The translations under genes and the position numbers were made by a program. Source: Phoronis australis (taxonomy: Eukaryota; Phoronida; Phoronidae). From it: a stretch of DNA of 64,000 nucleotides. Positions 34,901 through 46,622 of this stretch are shown piece after piece. The notes below the pieces were generated by a model. That model worked only from the letters and a program-made list of their open reading frames with translations, searched no databases and was not told the DNA's origin. Numbering within the stretch: the stretch's first letter is position 1; every line of letters starts with the position of its first letter. The stretch is from positions 330,379-394,378 of the forward strand of contig NMRA01000357.1 in NCBI GenBank assembly GCA_002633005.1, written 5' to 3'.

Positions 34901-37900
34901 GTAAGACCTACCAGAAGAAGGTTTTTAACACTCCTCATGTATTTTTCAATGCAGCATCACGTTTGATTCCATTTTCTGAGAAGTGAAATAAGACAAAAAT
35001 GTGGTCTTACACTCCGCACAGCTACTTTTGAAAAAGTATTAAATCTCCCTTGAGCCAAAGTGCACAGTCTCTGAGAATATAAACACAACAGCTAGTTAGC
35101 TTAGCTAATTTGTATCAATTTTTTCTATACTGTGATGCTCTCATAACTACTTGGATAAAACTATTATTCTTCGGGTGTGAAGTGAAAGCGCAATACTAAG
35201 AGTCTGTTTTAAAAGTGCTCCTTCCTTTGCATTCATCAATTTAAAACACGTAATGAATTTCGTCAGTCGAGAAATATTATTGAAATATGCACATTTCGTA
35301 ACGTCCATCCTCGTTTTTTTGTCTTATTTTGCCATTAAATTTTAAAAGGTTTATTTAAAAACTGGAGGAGGTTTCCATCAAAACCTCGTTGCATATTGCG
35401 GTAGTTTCCCATGCTGCCATTATGGCGTTTTGTCCATGCCCATCTTGCAGAGTCACGTTTAGTTTTATCTATTCACGTCATAATAAATGACATTTTTGCA
35501 ATCCCCCTCTTGTTTTACTTTGCACCATAGCTCATGGCGTACCCCGGGCAAAATCGATTACGATAAATTAAATTTTACTTGTTAAATGCATTTATCGTCA
35601 TTATTTTTACATTTATCTCTTTTTTTTGATATCAACCCTTGGGGTTTATTCTTCATTACTCATCTCTATTTATAGCCTCAAGGGCCTACTTTTGAATTCA
35701 TACATTTCTCTAGGCGACACCTGATTGGTCCCCCATATTTCCTTTGTTCAGTTCAACGTGGTCTAGCTCATTCAGTAGCCTACCTCGTCGTCTCGGCTAA
35801 GCCTCGGGATTTTGACGAAATTTCCAAGATATTTTGCCCATGTGGTAAACCTGAGACTCGTACAGGATTCTCTATTTTTCTTATTTTAGTTCTCAGGAAA
35901 GTGGTATATTTACCAGCACGGGCATCGTGAAGGAAAATGGGTTAACGCCTACATGACAGTTGAAGACGCAACCATTAAATTCTATGACTACACAGATGCG
36001 ATGTAAGTAATTGTTGGCTACAACAACCTGTGACATTTTCGAAGAACTGTGTCATATTCTACCTTTACGAAAACATATCTGGGTTATAACAAAATTATCC
36101 TTTGTACATTAACTAGGCTTTACTAGAAATTTTCTGTCTCAAAGTATACGAATCTGCTGTGAGACGCTGTCACTTGAAAATCCGCAATAAGCAAGCCACT
36201 TTTAAGATTTCATTGATGAATGTCACTTTAATTAGTCCATACCTTACGATGGCTCAGTGGCTAGAGCGGAAGGTCCTGGGTTCGAGTCCCTGTCGGGGGC
36301 AGAAATCTTTTCGGACTTGTATTCATTAGGTCACACGATGTGACCAAAAAGATGGCATGCTGACGGGACAAAATGTTCGCTACTTTTGTCTTGTTCTGTA
36401 GTGCGAACAGAGCATGCGTAACTTCCATAGGTAAGGTACTGTTATGACAACTTGTGTTCTAAGAGAAATTCACATGTAGTCCCCCCCTCCCTCGTCCCTA
36501 AAGACTGATTTACGCACGGTTCACACATTATTCATGTTGGTACAGACGAAAGCCATGAGCTTAGCTCACTTGAATCTGTGACTGGTAGTCACCGGCTTAC
36601 GTTACAAAAGTTTTATTCTTAACAAATCAAAGAAATACATGACGTAGTCCTATGTTTTTGTAACTGCTGACACGAAACTTTTACATTTTAGGAAAGCTTC
36701 GGGAACGTTCCACTTTAACAAAGACAATGGATTTTTGTTAACCGTAGAAAACCGCACAAGTAAGTGGCCAATGGTATGATTTGGTACACGGTTTGGCATC
36801 ACCAGTAAGGTTACGTGAGCCATCGTGTGTAGACGATGGTCTTTAAATTTATACCACTCTGTCATTGGTTGGGTCACGTGACCATCCATAGGAATGGAAA
36901 GGTATTGATGATACAGTATTGTGAATTCTCAAATACACTGCTACAGCTTTGTGAAACAACATTTTCATTTTACTGTTTTGATTTTTGATATCTTCTTGAA
37001 CAAAAGTTGGACATCCCAACAGATTTTTGAAGATTTGTACATGTGAGCGCTTCATATAAATCTGATCAGCCATACGCGTTTAAGGGATATGAAGTTGCGA
37101 AGTTTTTCGAATTTGGACAGTTTCTTAAGTCCAAACTAGTTGTTGCCAGAAGGTGCCAGCACGACTTAAGAAAAGTGCTGGGAAAAACGGGTAACGTTGG
37201 CCAAAAACCTGGCTTGGTTACCACGTGGTTCACTGAGTTCTTAATCAGATCGTACAACACCAAGTTGCACAAGTTGCCTTACCCGTTTCCTCTAGGTCGT
37301 TCTGAGAACAGAGGGACCCTAAGCGAGATTAAAACTAAGTGAGTGACAATTAAACTTGGGCCGGTCTAAGGCGTGACTAAAATGTGTCACGACTACCAGC
37401 CTTTTTACAGGGTACAGTTGAAAAAAATATGCATTACGAAACCCTGTTAGAAGATCAGTGTATAGTCCAGAGTCTACTGGCATTCTGGTAAATTGCATAT
37501 CGAGCACGGCTCAAAACCGTGTGTAATAGAAACTGAGGTGGATTGTTTTATTTTTTTATTAACAGGTGTCGCTGGCGTGCTTTACTTTGACGCCGACTAT
37601 CAAGCGTCCGTTTTATATGAGCGACTTAAAGTAGACAATGTCGCAGAGGGCAGAACCTATTTACTGACAAGGCAGCCAGAGGTGGACCAGGACACCAAGA
37701 AAATGGCGTCTGCCGTCAACAAAGGCGCATCCAAATTGTGCCTAAAAGATCCTCAAGGTGAACAATGTGCTGCTAATAGTTTTAAAATTCACTTGTATAT
37801 TTCCATTAGTGTTTGAAGTGATTCCCCTTTACTTCAAATGCATAAATGTATTAGATTTCGAGAATGCCAAATAATCACAAACTGAGAAATTGCGAGACAT

Positions 37901-40900
37901 TTAAAGGTGTACAGTTTGTTTGGATGCCCCTAACTACGCTAATGTGCAGCAGGAATTAACAACAATGCTATTTGAACATCATCTACGCAGTTGTATTTAT
38001 TAACAACTTATAATGTGAAACTAAAAAAATTTGCAAATAGGTAACCTTTGCACTAATGGCGTACCTTGGGTGCTCATATAACCTACATCATATGGTGTTA
38101 TTCCCCAACACCACGCCGCGATACTTACCTTACACGATTGAGAGATTTACGGCGAATCGTTTGCGACACAAAACTCGTCCTTAAACACATTTTCAGCCTA
38201 CTTCATATTCACATCTTGGCCTTATGTTGTGTTTTTAACTAATTTGACCAAGCAATCACAGATACAAGGAATTGGAGTGCAAGTTGTACTTCAAATATTA
38301 CAAGTTACACGTTTATACATTGAAGGAAACTAAACTCAAAAACGGCGCCAAGGAAGCATAAACACTGCCTCTTTTGATTTAAGACAATTTCGTAATAAAT
38401 TGTAATCGATGGACCCAAGTTAAGAGCCATCTGCCAGGTTGGGTACAACTGACAATTGCTTAACAGTGGCGGATTTAAGGTTGGGGACCAAGGGGGCCAT
38501 GGCCCGCTCCTAAAATTATCCCAGATTCCATTTGGTTGTTCGAAGGTGCGAATGACTGACGTTCAAAGTCCTGCCCATGCCCCCAACTCGAAATCCTGGA
38601 TCCACCCCTGCTTGAGACCGTGTTCAGCAAATAGATCTATTGTTTCGCGTCTCAAGCAATAACGAACTGTCGAAACAAGCTGGTTCCGGTTTATAATATC
38701 AAGTAGTCTGAATCAGAAATCAATTTCTGTGGCAGAGGATTGGTTTGCTGAACCTTCAAAGAGACTGGAAAAGCACATGCTATTATTAATCTGGTTTTAT
38801 GTCGTTCCTTCCTCAGATTAGAGAAGACTGCTGGGTTTGAGGGAGAATCCCTAGTCTTTGTAGTTTGGGCTCAGACCCAAGATGTTGGCTGGTCGCGGTG
38901 AATCTCAGGGAACGTGGTCTTAATCACTAAAACGTTACCCAGATATTCTTCTTCGTCTGAGGTAGGAAGTAGTTGGGACCGAGTTTACATCGGGAAAGTG
39001 AGCATTCGACAAAATGATCACGTATTACTTGATAAAAATGACGAAAAGTGTAGTAAAAATATTACATTTGGGTTAATGACATTTTTTGCAGCACAAGCTG
39101 TGGAAGCCATTACTAAAGAAGGGAGTGGTGATGTACAGCGCAAAATGGAACATAGTGGAGACGTAGGCAGCGGTGAAGAAGACGGCACTCGCGTGGAAGG
39201 CAGTGGTTATGCGGAAGGCAGTGGACATGTGGAAGGTAGTGGTGACGTGACGGGTAGCGTTCAGGTGGATGGAAGTGGTCACGTAGACGGAAGCGGTCGC
39301 CTGGAAGGGAGTGGGGAGTCAGGTAAAATCCACCGGTTATGAATCTTTGCATCAAGATTTTGACAGAATTTGCCGTTGCTTAGCTGATAGATGCATCCGT
39401 TTCAACACGTAATCGGCATAAACACTTCATTACGCAACATAGTTTCATATTTACCTGATTGCTTTTTAGACAAGTCAGAAGGCTCTGGTGAGCACATTTG
39501 TCCCAATGTGATATGTGCTATGCACTGCACCTATGGATTCGAGAAGGATGAACACGGTTGTAATATCTGCAAGTGTGTGGCGGAGACATGCGCACTCGTT
39601 AGGGATGCTGTCAAAGAAAACGTTAGGAAAAGTTTAGGGGCCGGTTCACCATTGTTGGGAGCAGAACCTCCGGTCTGCGAGAAGGATGGTAGTTACAGTG
39701 CCAAGCAATGCTCGGGCTCCAAGTAAGTCATACATCATGAGACACAATAATCAGTAGGAAATCACTATACCACTGCTATCCTCCATAGACGCAGTGACAC
39801 GTGTATAAGTCATTACCTTAACGTGCAGCTTCTGCCTGAAGCTGCCAATTAGGACACGTGACCTGGTCATCACCAACAGTAAATAGGAATTAGCACTTAT
39901 TCAGTAACGTTCACATAGGCCTTCGGTGTCGATTGTCAAAAATAATAGAGGCTACTTGAGACAGCTTCATTTACCATTCTCAAGCACAGACGCTAGGAGT
40001 TGCAGTCAGGCTACTTCATATTTAGGCACAAATGTCTGTTTCATGCTAAGCAAATGAAGGCTGACGTCCCACTCTTACAAACTGCCCATGGTGATGATTG
40101 GACTCTACAATTTGTTAAACACGTCTATTTAGTCAATAGTCAAAAGTGTTTACGCTTTATGCTTTTGACTGCTTCGCTATTCGTGAGGAAATATGGTGGA
40201 ATTTATTGCGTTTCATCTGTCACTAGCTCTTATTGAGTAGCAGTAAAGTCAAAAGCGACCCCCCCTCTCTTTGTATCTCTGACAGCTGATCACCGCTATT
40301 ACACTACAGTAGTATATGGAACGACTCAACGGCCATTATAGCAAAATTAGTGGCAAACAACACATACAAGTACATGCCACGTCGAAAACAAAATTCAAGT
40401 GATTATTGTTGATCAATAGTGTTTTTGCTCTTTTGATGATAGTAGGCAGATGTCATACTGTACGTCGACTTCCAAAGAGTTCTCCCTGATGCTTTTAGCT
40501 TTGGTCAAATGGTGAAGTCGTGCGTAGTCACTTGTTTGCTGGACATTTTCTGCCTGGAAATTGTAGTTGTGCACTGTTAAAGTTTATAGGCATACCGTGA
40601 AATGGATCAGCGTGGATTTAAGTGAGATATTTGCTCTTACGCTCGCCCTCCGCAGTTATTCAATAAATGTTTTAGACGTGTAATTTTCAGGACATCATGG
40701 CCAGAAATTAGTTGTTAGAAATCATCTTACTGTCTACATGTACCACTTATGGTAAATTCTCTTTGTCATTAAGTAAGATTCAAACATTAGGAATGTAAGA
40801 CCAAATTTCTGACTTACGTCTTGGGTCTCGTTCCATAAAACAGGGATAAGTAGGTTTTGCCTGTTGTGAACGAAGAATCTCATGGCTAATCATAAAACCA

Positions 40901-43117
40901 TCATAGTAAATTCCATTCGTGCAAAAGTTGTGTGAATCGCACTACACCACACAATATTGGCTGTATACTTGTATCTCTAACGTACACATGTAGGTGATTT
41001 TTGATTGTCGTCTATACTGTACAATGTTTGGCGTTGTACTAAATAACGTTTTACTGGTACTGGTAGTGCAATCGTTTTCCTTGTGAAAAATGCAATAGTA
41101 CAGTAACTGATTTGATTTGATATTTGAATGAATGTGTATACCTATATGTAAATGTACACGTATACATGTACATGTATAAGTGTATGTATACAGTATATAC
41201 TGTAGCTGTTACATGAAATAACATGTTAAATAAACCAGAGCATCAGGGCACATTGCCGGGTGTACCAGGTTGGTGATAATCTCTGTCTTGCCTCTTTGTT
41301 ACATGTAGATGTTACTGCGTCAACTCCAAAGGCAAGATCATCCCAGAGTTCCTGGATATTGACAGATGGCACGCTAACTCCCTCACATGCGGTAAGTGGC
41401 CTGTCAACACTGGCGATTTCTGGATGCTTAAGACGGGGTAGTAGAATTCACAGCTTTCGAGAAAAAATTACCACGAAGTCCTGAAATCGGTATAAAACGG
41501 AATGCTGGCGGTAACTTTTGTTCATAGGGCGAAATGGTGTTACAACACAAACTATATGGATGCATGACAAGTGGTAGAATTACCTCATTTGCGAAACAAG
41601 GGGTAATTGTTTCTGACATATAAGCAAGTGTTCCGATTTTATGACAAAACGGTCAATGGTATAAACTTTGAAAAGATAAGAAGTACCTCTGGCATTAAAA
41701 ACATTTGCTGAAGAGCGTTGCAGAACCTTCATGAAAGAAGTCACAACCATGTACAGGCGTGCATGCATATGCATCTGTTTTTGATCTCTGAACTCCACCG
41801 GACTCTAAACACGTACATTTGCCATGGACACAAGTTAACGACAACGCAATTAGAAATATTTTGCAAAACATGGAGTGATCAAACATCAGCCGCTGTCACC
41901 AAAACCTACGCAAATCACACGACAGGGTGGGTGCCGCTGTGTTAGATATGGGCAAACAATCAAGTGAAGATCAACCGTTTCCCGAGAAAGTATCACAATT
42001 TTTCCAAATACTGCTGTCATTGTATTCAAATACGATAGCCTTGCCTAAGTTTATCTCTGCGCTAGAAAATCACATCGACTGCGTTTCCCGGTCACGACGT
42101 TACCAAAATATGAGAAAACAGACTCCAGTCAACCACAGACCATCCTTAGCTGTTAGAATTGAGTTTTCCGGATTTTAATGTCTGCAATGCAACTCTCTGA
42201 GCAAGAATATTACTTTTGGCATCAAAATGACAATTGGCGAACTAATCTCAATACAACCTAGCAGTTAGCACGGGAGCAACGTAGAATTGTGGGGCAAGTG
42301 CGCTATTCAGTGGCGCTCAGCATTGTGGGTAACATAGCAGAATGAGAGTGAGCGCTGGGATATTTCGGGTAATAACTGTTGCAGAATACTCAAACGGATT
42401 GAGGCGCGGGGCTCAGTTGCCGAATATCTCTCCTGAAAATAGTCTTGTGCCATAAGCCTTCGTTTACTCTAACTCTCTCTTTTACCGATGTATTTGTACG
42501 TATGGTCTCGTGCCTACTACGTTTGTTTCACTGTTGTTCAAGGTTGCGCCAGGGAGTACTTTACCCAAACATCTCTCGGCAAAGAAAAACCCAGCGTTCG
42601 GTGTGACACGGTTGGCAACTACCATCCGGTGCAATGTTATGACCGTGTTTGTTATTGCGTGGACCCGAGCAGTGGCGCTCCAGTCGAAGGCTCGCAAGTA
42701 CCCCTGGCGGGAAAAGAAAGCTTGGAAGAAAAATGTGCCACTAAAGGTTAGTAAAAGTTTAATATGAAAAAAGAAGTAGGAGTGGTACACCTTTATGAAT
42801 CGTCAGATCAGTGAAACGGAATTCTCATTGAACTTTTGGATTTCGGATTTTCAATGCAATTGTTTAACATTTGAAGGTTTATTTAAAATTTTGTTATTCA
42901 CGGCTTCACAAAATACAGTTATATAAAAAACTGAAAAAAATAGTGCTGTTTTATTCAAGGTTTTAAAAATCTTTCAGATTTGTCCGAAAAGAAGACGGAA
43001 TCGTCGGAAGCCTCAAAGTCGGAAAAAGAAACAAAGGATCCACAGGTTTTTGATATCGCTGAGAAAATAGTTAGTGCATCACGTGACGTCGCAAATACTC
43101 CTAAATTGTTTAAGTAG
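34775..43117 (+). CDS. Lipocalin-SG repeat-antistasin-2x thyroglobulin-1 protein
   Basis: Nine exons (34775-34900, 35890-36002, 36692-36759, 37566-37757, 39092-39322, 39470-39722, 41309-41391, 42543-42746, 42978-43117) total 1,410 bases: 469 residues plus TAG. All borders are GT-AG. Order: signal peptide (1-20); lipocalin-like domain with GKWY and a C-terminal TYLLTRQPEVD helix region (about 21-166); acidic Ser-Gly repeat (about 167-250); antistasin domain with six cysteines (254-279); thyroglobulin-1 domains at 284-355 and 357-419, each with six cysteines and CYCV; Lys/Glu-rich tail. Antistasin and thyroglobulin-1 modules often inhibit proteases, and lipocalins bind small hydrophobic ligands. 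The SG repeat resembles glycosaminoglycan attachment regions. A secreted proteoglycan-type protease inhibitor is the inferred role. I know no described family with this order. Confidence 0.85.
34901..35889. other. Gene 1 intron 1
   Basis: The 989-bp intron is AT-rich and no element was recognised beyond a weak dispersed repeat at about 35000-35180. Confidence 0.7.
35890..36002 (+). CDS. Gene 1 exon 2: lipocalin strand A (GxW)
   Basis: It encodes FSGKWYIYQHGHREGKW then VNAYMTVEDATIKFYDY. GKWY is the lipocalin G-x-W signature after the signal peptide. The length (113 bases) and phases (0 in, 2 out) are identical to exon 2 of the paralogue. Confidence 0.85.
36247..36302 (+). repeat. tRNA-like A/B-box fragment
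   Basis: GGCTCAGTGGCTAGAGCGG resembles an A box and GGTTCGAGTCCC a B box, but only a few bases lie between them. The anticodon arm is missing, so this is a shortened tRNA-derived SINE head inside intron 2, not a tRNA gene. Confidence 0.55.
36692..36759 (+). CDS. Gene 1 exon 3: lipocalin barrel
   Basis: This 68-base exon encodes KASGTFHFNKDNGFLLTVEN then RT. Its size and phases match exon 3 of the paralogue exactly. The sequon NRT spans the splice to exon 4 (NRTS). Confidence 0.8.
37566..37757 (+). CDS. Gene 1 exon 4: lipocalin C-terminal half
   Basis: It begins VAGVLYFDADYQASVLYERL and continues with GRTYLLTRQPEVDQDTKK and SKLCLKDPQ. The order of a beta strand, a R-TYLLTR strand and then an amphipathic helix is the usual lipocalin ending. 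It is six codons shorter than in the paralogue. Confidence 0.83.
37758..39091. other. Gene 1 intron 4
   Basis: The 1.33-kb intron contains the 147-bp hAT-like MITE at 38464-38610. A stretch just before the acceptor is open in the exon 5 frame from 38914 but is not conserved in the paralogue. Confidence 0.7.
38464..38610. mobile_element. 147-bp hAT-like MITE
   Basis: The ends CAGTGGCGGATTTAAGG and CCTGGATCCACCCCTG are imperfect inverted repeats. The interior matches 19287-19376. No clean 8-bp target duplication remains, so hAT is an inference from the termini. Confidence 0.6.
39092..39322 (+). CDS. Gene 1 exon 5: Ser-Gly repeat
   Basis: Seventy-seven codons begin AQAVEAITKEGSGDVQRKME and then repeat six-residue units such as VEGSGH and VDGSGH. 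About ten Ser-Gly pairs are preceded by Glu or Asp, the pattern for xylosyltransferase priming of chondroitin or heparan sulfate. The DNA is a degenerate 18-bp coding minisatellite. One unit (TGSVQV) has lost the glycine. Phases are 1-1, so copy number can change without frameshift. Confidence 0.85.
39470..39722 (+). CDS. Gene 1 exon 6: antistasin and Tg1 start
   Basis: It continues with one more SG pair (DKSEGSGEH), then an antistasin domain, CPNVICAMHCTYGFEKDEHG and CNICKC, with six cysteines. After VAET comes the first half of a thyroglobulin-1 domain, ending YSAKQCSGSK. Two domains in one exon is unusual for phase-1 mosaic genes. Confidence 0.88.
39723..41308. other. Gene 1 intron 6
   Basis: The 1.59-kb intron splits the first thyroglobulin domain just before CYCV. 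It contains AT-rich DNA and a dense TACATGTA cluster near 41160-41180. Confidence 0.7.
41309..41391 (+). CDS. Gene 1 exon 7: Tg1 domain 1, second half
   Basis: It encodes CYCVNSKGKIIPEFLDIDRW then HANSLTC. CYCV is the variant of the thyroglobulin-1 CWCV motif. The domain is complete with six cysteines. Confidence 0.88.
42543..42746 (+). CDS. Gene 1 exon 8: Tg1 domain 2
   Basis: A whole thyroglobulin-1 domain lies in one phase 1-1 exon: CAREYFTQTSLG, VRCDTVGNYHPVQC, VCYCVDPSSGAPVEGSQ and the last cysteine in LEEKC. The intron seen inside domain 1 is absent here. Confidence 0.9.
42978..43117 (+). CDS. Gene 1 exon 9: charged tail and stop
   Basis: It encodes a Lys/Glu/Ser-rich tail starting DLSEKKTESSEASKSEKETK and ending KLFK, stop TAG at 43115-43117. 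It has no domain and no membrane anchor, which supports a soluble protein. Confidence 0.8.
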
Positions 43118-43556
43118 TGAACAAAATGTGTTTCGACGTGTGTATGTTAAGGTTTTACCAAGATCTGATCATCTCCCTGTATTTTCGAAATTTCCTACTG
43201 CTTCACTCCTATTAAAGCATCACTCCTGTGATATGCTTATTCAGATATCGAAAGGAAATTTGGAACACTGTTTTAGAATGTTCATCTAAAATTGGTTATT
43301 TCAACCTCAGTTGTTACTTCACCACTAGCATATCTTCGCTGCCATGAAATGGCGACATTTGTCCAACAGCCATAATGAATAGTTTGAACCGCTTTATTAA
43401 AGTCCGGTCACACCTGTATATGTAGCTATGACGGTCTTAAGCGCATTATCGCAAAAACCTGAATCTGCGTGTATTTAGAGACCGAAAACGTTGCATCTTA
43501 CGAAAAGCTGTGATTACGTTTCGTACGGTCTTCTACCTTCTTGAGCTTCGTCAATG

Positions 43557-43562
43557 AATAAA
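43557..43562 (+). terminator. Candidate poly(A) signal of gene 1
   Basis: AATAAA is the first canonical signal I noticed after the stop at 43115, giving a 3' UTR of about 0.46 kb. An ATTAAA variant at 43396-43401 is an alternative. Confidence 0.4.
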
Positions 43563-45733
43563 AGTCGACGTTATGACCGTCCCAAGGTTGACGACGTTTG
43601 AAAAAGCGGGCCCCACGAGCTAATACATTAAGCGGTTCGACTGCTATGAGTTTCCAAATTTGCTTCAAAGCTTGTTGGATTGATGACGCTTGCCTTACAC
43701 AGAGTTATTTTCTTTCAAAGAATCAAACATTTATGTGGTAATGAAAATCTAAAGAGGCTAAACGTGTGTTTTAGTTTACTTTTAAAGATATTACTTAACT
43801 TGCGCACTTTATTTCATTTTGCAAAATGCAAAGAAATTAGAACCGAACAGGTTGCACGACTGCATTTTGTTTGCATTGTACAGGTATGTATTTGTCGTTA
43901 CTTCTTAAACAGTTGAACAGTCAAAACAGTAACCGAATTCATATCATAGAGGCTACTTAGAATATACAGGGCACTTGACGAATCGTGTTTTCTATAATTT
44001 AATCCCATATTTCGGTCTTAGCTGCTGGGAATTAGGCGTAAATTTTGCTCACATTTCTACATGGTTTGTCTGACTTTGTTCTTCCTACATGTAGTTTGCT
44101 CGCATCTTTCACGGTTTTTGCCGAAACCTGTGTTAATATGAAAGCATTTTTTCTTCTAAAACTGTCATCAAATGCATTCTGTGGATCAAGACGTCCTGGT
44201 TCACCCCACAGTCGTCCACAAACTCACCGGAGGTGCGAGCTGGTTGATCATATTTTGTAATGAGTTGTTGAACTTGAATCGTTTTTAGGATTGCCGAGGA
44301 GGCTTACTTTAAATGATGAGTCAGTGTTATTATCCGATATTCGTCAAACTTCAGGTTCAGTATACTTTTAAACATATTAAAACAACTTGTCCTTTTTAAT
44401 TGATTTTTTGCATGTAAGTTTTTTTTTTGTTAAATTATTTCAAGCTCTTCTTAGAACTGATATTGGATGACAATAAATGAATTTACTTGGAGAGATATAT
44501 TTATTTTCTTCTGAACAGTACACATCCAGATCCGTAAACCCAATGAACAGCATCATTTATTACGATCAACATTATCGCGTACATTCCGCACGCCTAACAT
44601 ACCAAAAAACAAACTCCTCGTTTTGTTGAAACACTTTTTGACAGGTTTCTAAGTGACAAAACAAAAACGTCTAACGTGAGACAGAAAAAATAGAAATGTT
44701 ACTTTGGATAAATTCATAAGGCATAGAATATTACCTGCCTCATATTGTCCAGATATTGATGAGCGTCGCCGCATACCTGAACTGCGTGTCTCTTGCATGT
44801 GCTTAAAATTAAATCCGTAAGGTGTGTAAAGGCCCGAAGGTTCGACCTTCTCTGAGAGTACACCAGATCAAAGGAGTTCAATGCAGTCGTGTATACGACG
44901 TTAGAACCGCTATCCTATAGCCAGTTTCACATGCTGTGTTAACTACTGCAGACCGTAACCAAATACGTGTTCGCTGCTGTACGTGATACGATACTGTAAT
45001 TTGTTCTTTAGTCTTTTCATTTTATATATCAATATTTTGTCAACCTTACGTTGTCAATAAAAATACTACCTCATGCTACAGTACCTACCGCGTCCATGAA
45101 GGTGAGTCTTCACGCATCACACCCCTCATACTCCTATACTGTTGGCTACTGCATCAAACTGGCGTCCACACTCACAAAAACCATACATTGACCTCCAAAC
45201 ACGCTGCCAGACTGATAACTACAGCTTATATTCTAAAAAATTGGTCTCGGATTCATGATCGGCGGTGCTCGGTCTCCTTGTCTTTTACCAAACTGGGAGG
45301 TCACCGTACTGCACTGGTGTTTGTAATCCGAGGAGTTCTGCTTTGAAGGTGGAAACCGTGTATGTTTTTGGGAGCCGGAAGGTACAGTGTATCGTGTTTA
45401 GAAGTCAATGAGCAGCGACTGGGTTTGTCAACGGGCCTGTTTCTATTAGTGAGGAATTACGAGAGTTCTTGCTGTGTCGTTTGGGTAGCCTGAATTACTA
45501 CAGAAAGAGGGAAGGGTGACAGTAATGAACAACCCGTATAGTAATGAACTCACCTACAAACAAGATACAAGCTATAGACTGAGAAACAGTCATCGCACTC
45601 TAACATACCTATAGAACGCAAAATCACTTGTCAAACATGTATAGAATAGGGAATAACGTATAAAATAAATCTGAAACTGAAAGAGGCGATCCAGATCCTC
45701 GAAAGGATAGTATTATTTGACGAAATGCAGAAT

Positions 45734-45804
<71 letters not shown>

Positions 45805-46235
45805 TAAATAAAACAACAATAATGGATCCATTATTCTTGTTTTATTTACATAGAATGGTGAAGTTTGACACATTTCCGGCCACCAGGCCACTGGATAAAT
45901 TAATGTTTTGATCGGAGCAGTTCACTTGAAATGGCAAACGTTTTGGTTAAACTGTTTTAGTAAAAACAAACAGTTTGGCAGTAAGCTCCACTTACATTTC
46001 GCGTCTAGTTGGATATTCTTGGAGGTTTCAGAGTCATTTCACAACACTCATATAATTCAGAATTCCTCTGAGACCACGGCGCAGGTGCATTTAGGGCTAT
46101 TAAAAACTAGTTAATCCTCAAGTCTGTCTAGCTCCGTGTCTGCATCAATGAGTTAAGTTGTCCACTTTCACCCTCTGTACACATCCGTGTCATACTCTAC
46201 ATGTACATGTAAACGTACATGTGCCATGCTTCATC
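43563..46235. other. Intergenic between the lipocalin paralogues (part 1)
   Basis: No supported gene. It contains the TA dinucleotide tract at 45741-45802. Confidence 0.45.
45741..45802. repeat. (TA)31 microsatellite
   Basis: Uninterrupted TA dinucleotides cover 62 bases, preceded by ACATG. The tract is likely to be length-polymorphic and to form a cruciform. Confidence 0.98.
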
Positions 46236-46622
46236 TTAAAATTTTGGGCTGTTGAAATTTGTGCATTTTGACAAAACAGACGACGCCTTCGACAGCCCTA
46301 TTCCTGGGAGATAGGATAAGCTAACGCTACCTATTGTGCTCGACTGATAACTACCGCTCACCACGCAACTGACAGCACAACTCACTGGACCTGTAAACCC
46401 GCGCTCCGTAATCAGGAAAAGTACGTGTGTAGAAGGCTCAAAATCTTCCTGGTGAACTTCCTCAAATACGTATGGGCTTCCACCAGAGTTTCGCCATTCA
46501 TCTGAAAGATAAGCAAATTTCTGCGCAGTAGTAATATACCACGAATCTTGGTGATTTGAACATTCAGAAGTTTTGTTTTCATTGCGTACAAAAAAGTAAG
46601 TTTTGCACTTGTATTCCTTCAA
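46236..46622 (-). CDS. Unrecognised 128-codon ORF, possible exon
   Basis: The ORF includes SWYITTAQKFAYLSDEWRNS and SPYVFEEVHQEDFEP. A good splice acceptor (GCTTATCTTTCAG) lies inside it at about 46501-46513, just before DEWRNSGG, so the real exon may begin there. I recognise no family and see no neighbouring exons. It may also be chance or an old repeat. Confidence 0.25.
   Translation of the reverse strand: MKEYKCKTYFFVRNENKTSECSNHQDSWYITTAQKFAYLSDEWRNSGGSPYVFEEVHQEDFEPSTHVLFLITERGFTGPVSCAVSCVVSGSYQSSTIGSVSLSYLPGIGLSKASSVLSKCTNFNSPKF

Noticed and set aside
36247-36302. tRNA gene
   Set aside because: A and B boxes are present but the anticodon arm is missing and the acceptor stem does not pair; it is a SINE head fragment.
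38914-39091. N-terminal extension of SG-repeat exon 5
   Set aside because: The frame is open, but the acceptor at 39090-39091 keeps phase 1 with exon 4 and the paralogue shows the same exon start.
39092-39322. CRISPR-like regular repeat
   Set aside because: The 18-bp periodicity is a coding repeat inside a spliced exon with no spacers; the DNA is eukaryotic.
39073-39355. Minus-strand ORFs of 69 and 80 codons
   Set aside because: They are shadows of the SG-repeat exon, with a His/Thr-rich composition created by the 18-bp repeat.
45631-45891. 86-codon minus ORF with Ile-Tyr repeats
   Set aside because: It is translation of the TA microsatellite.
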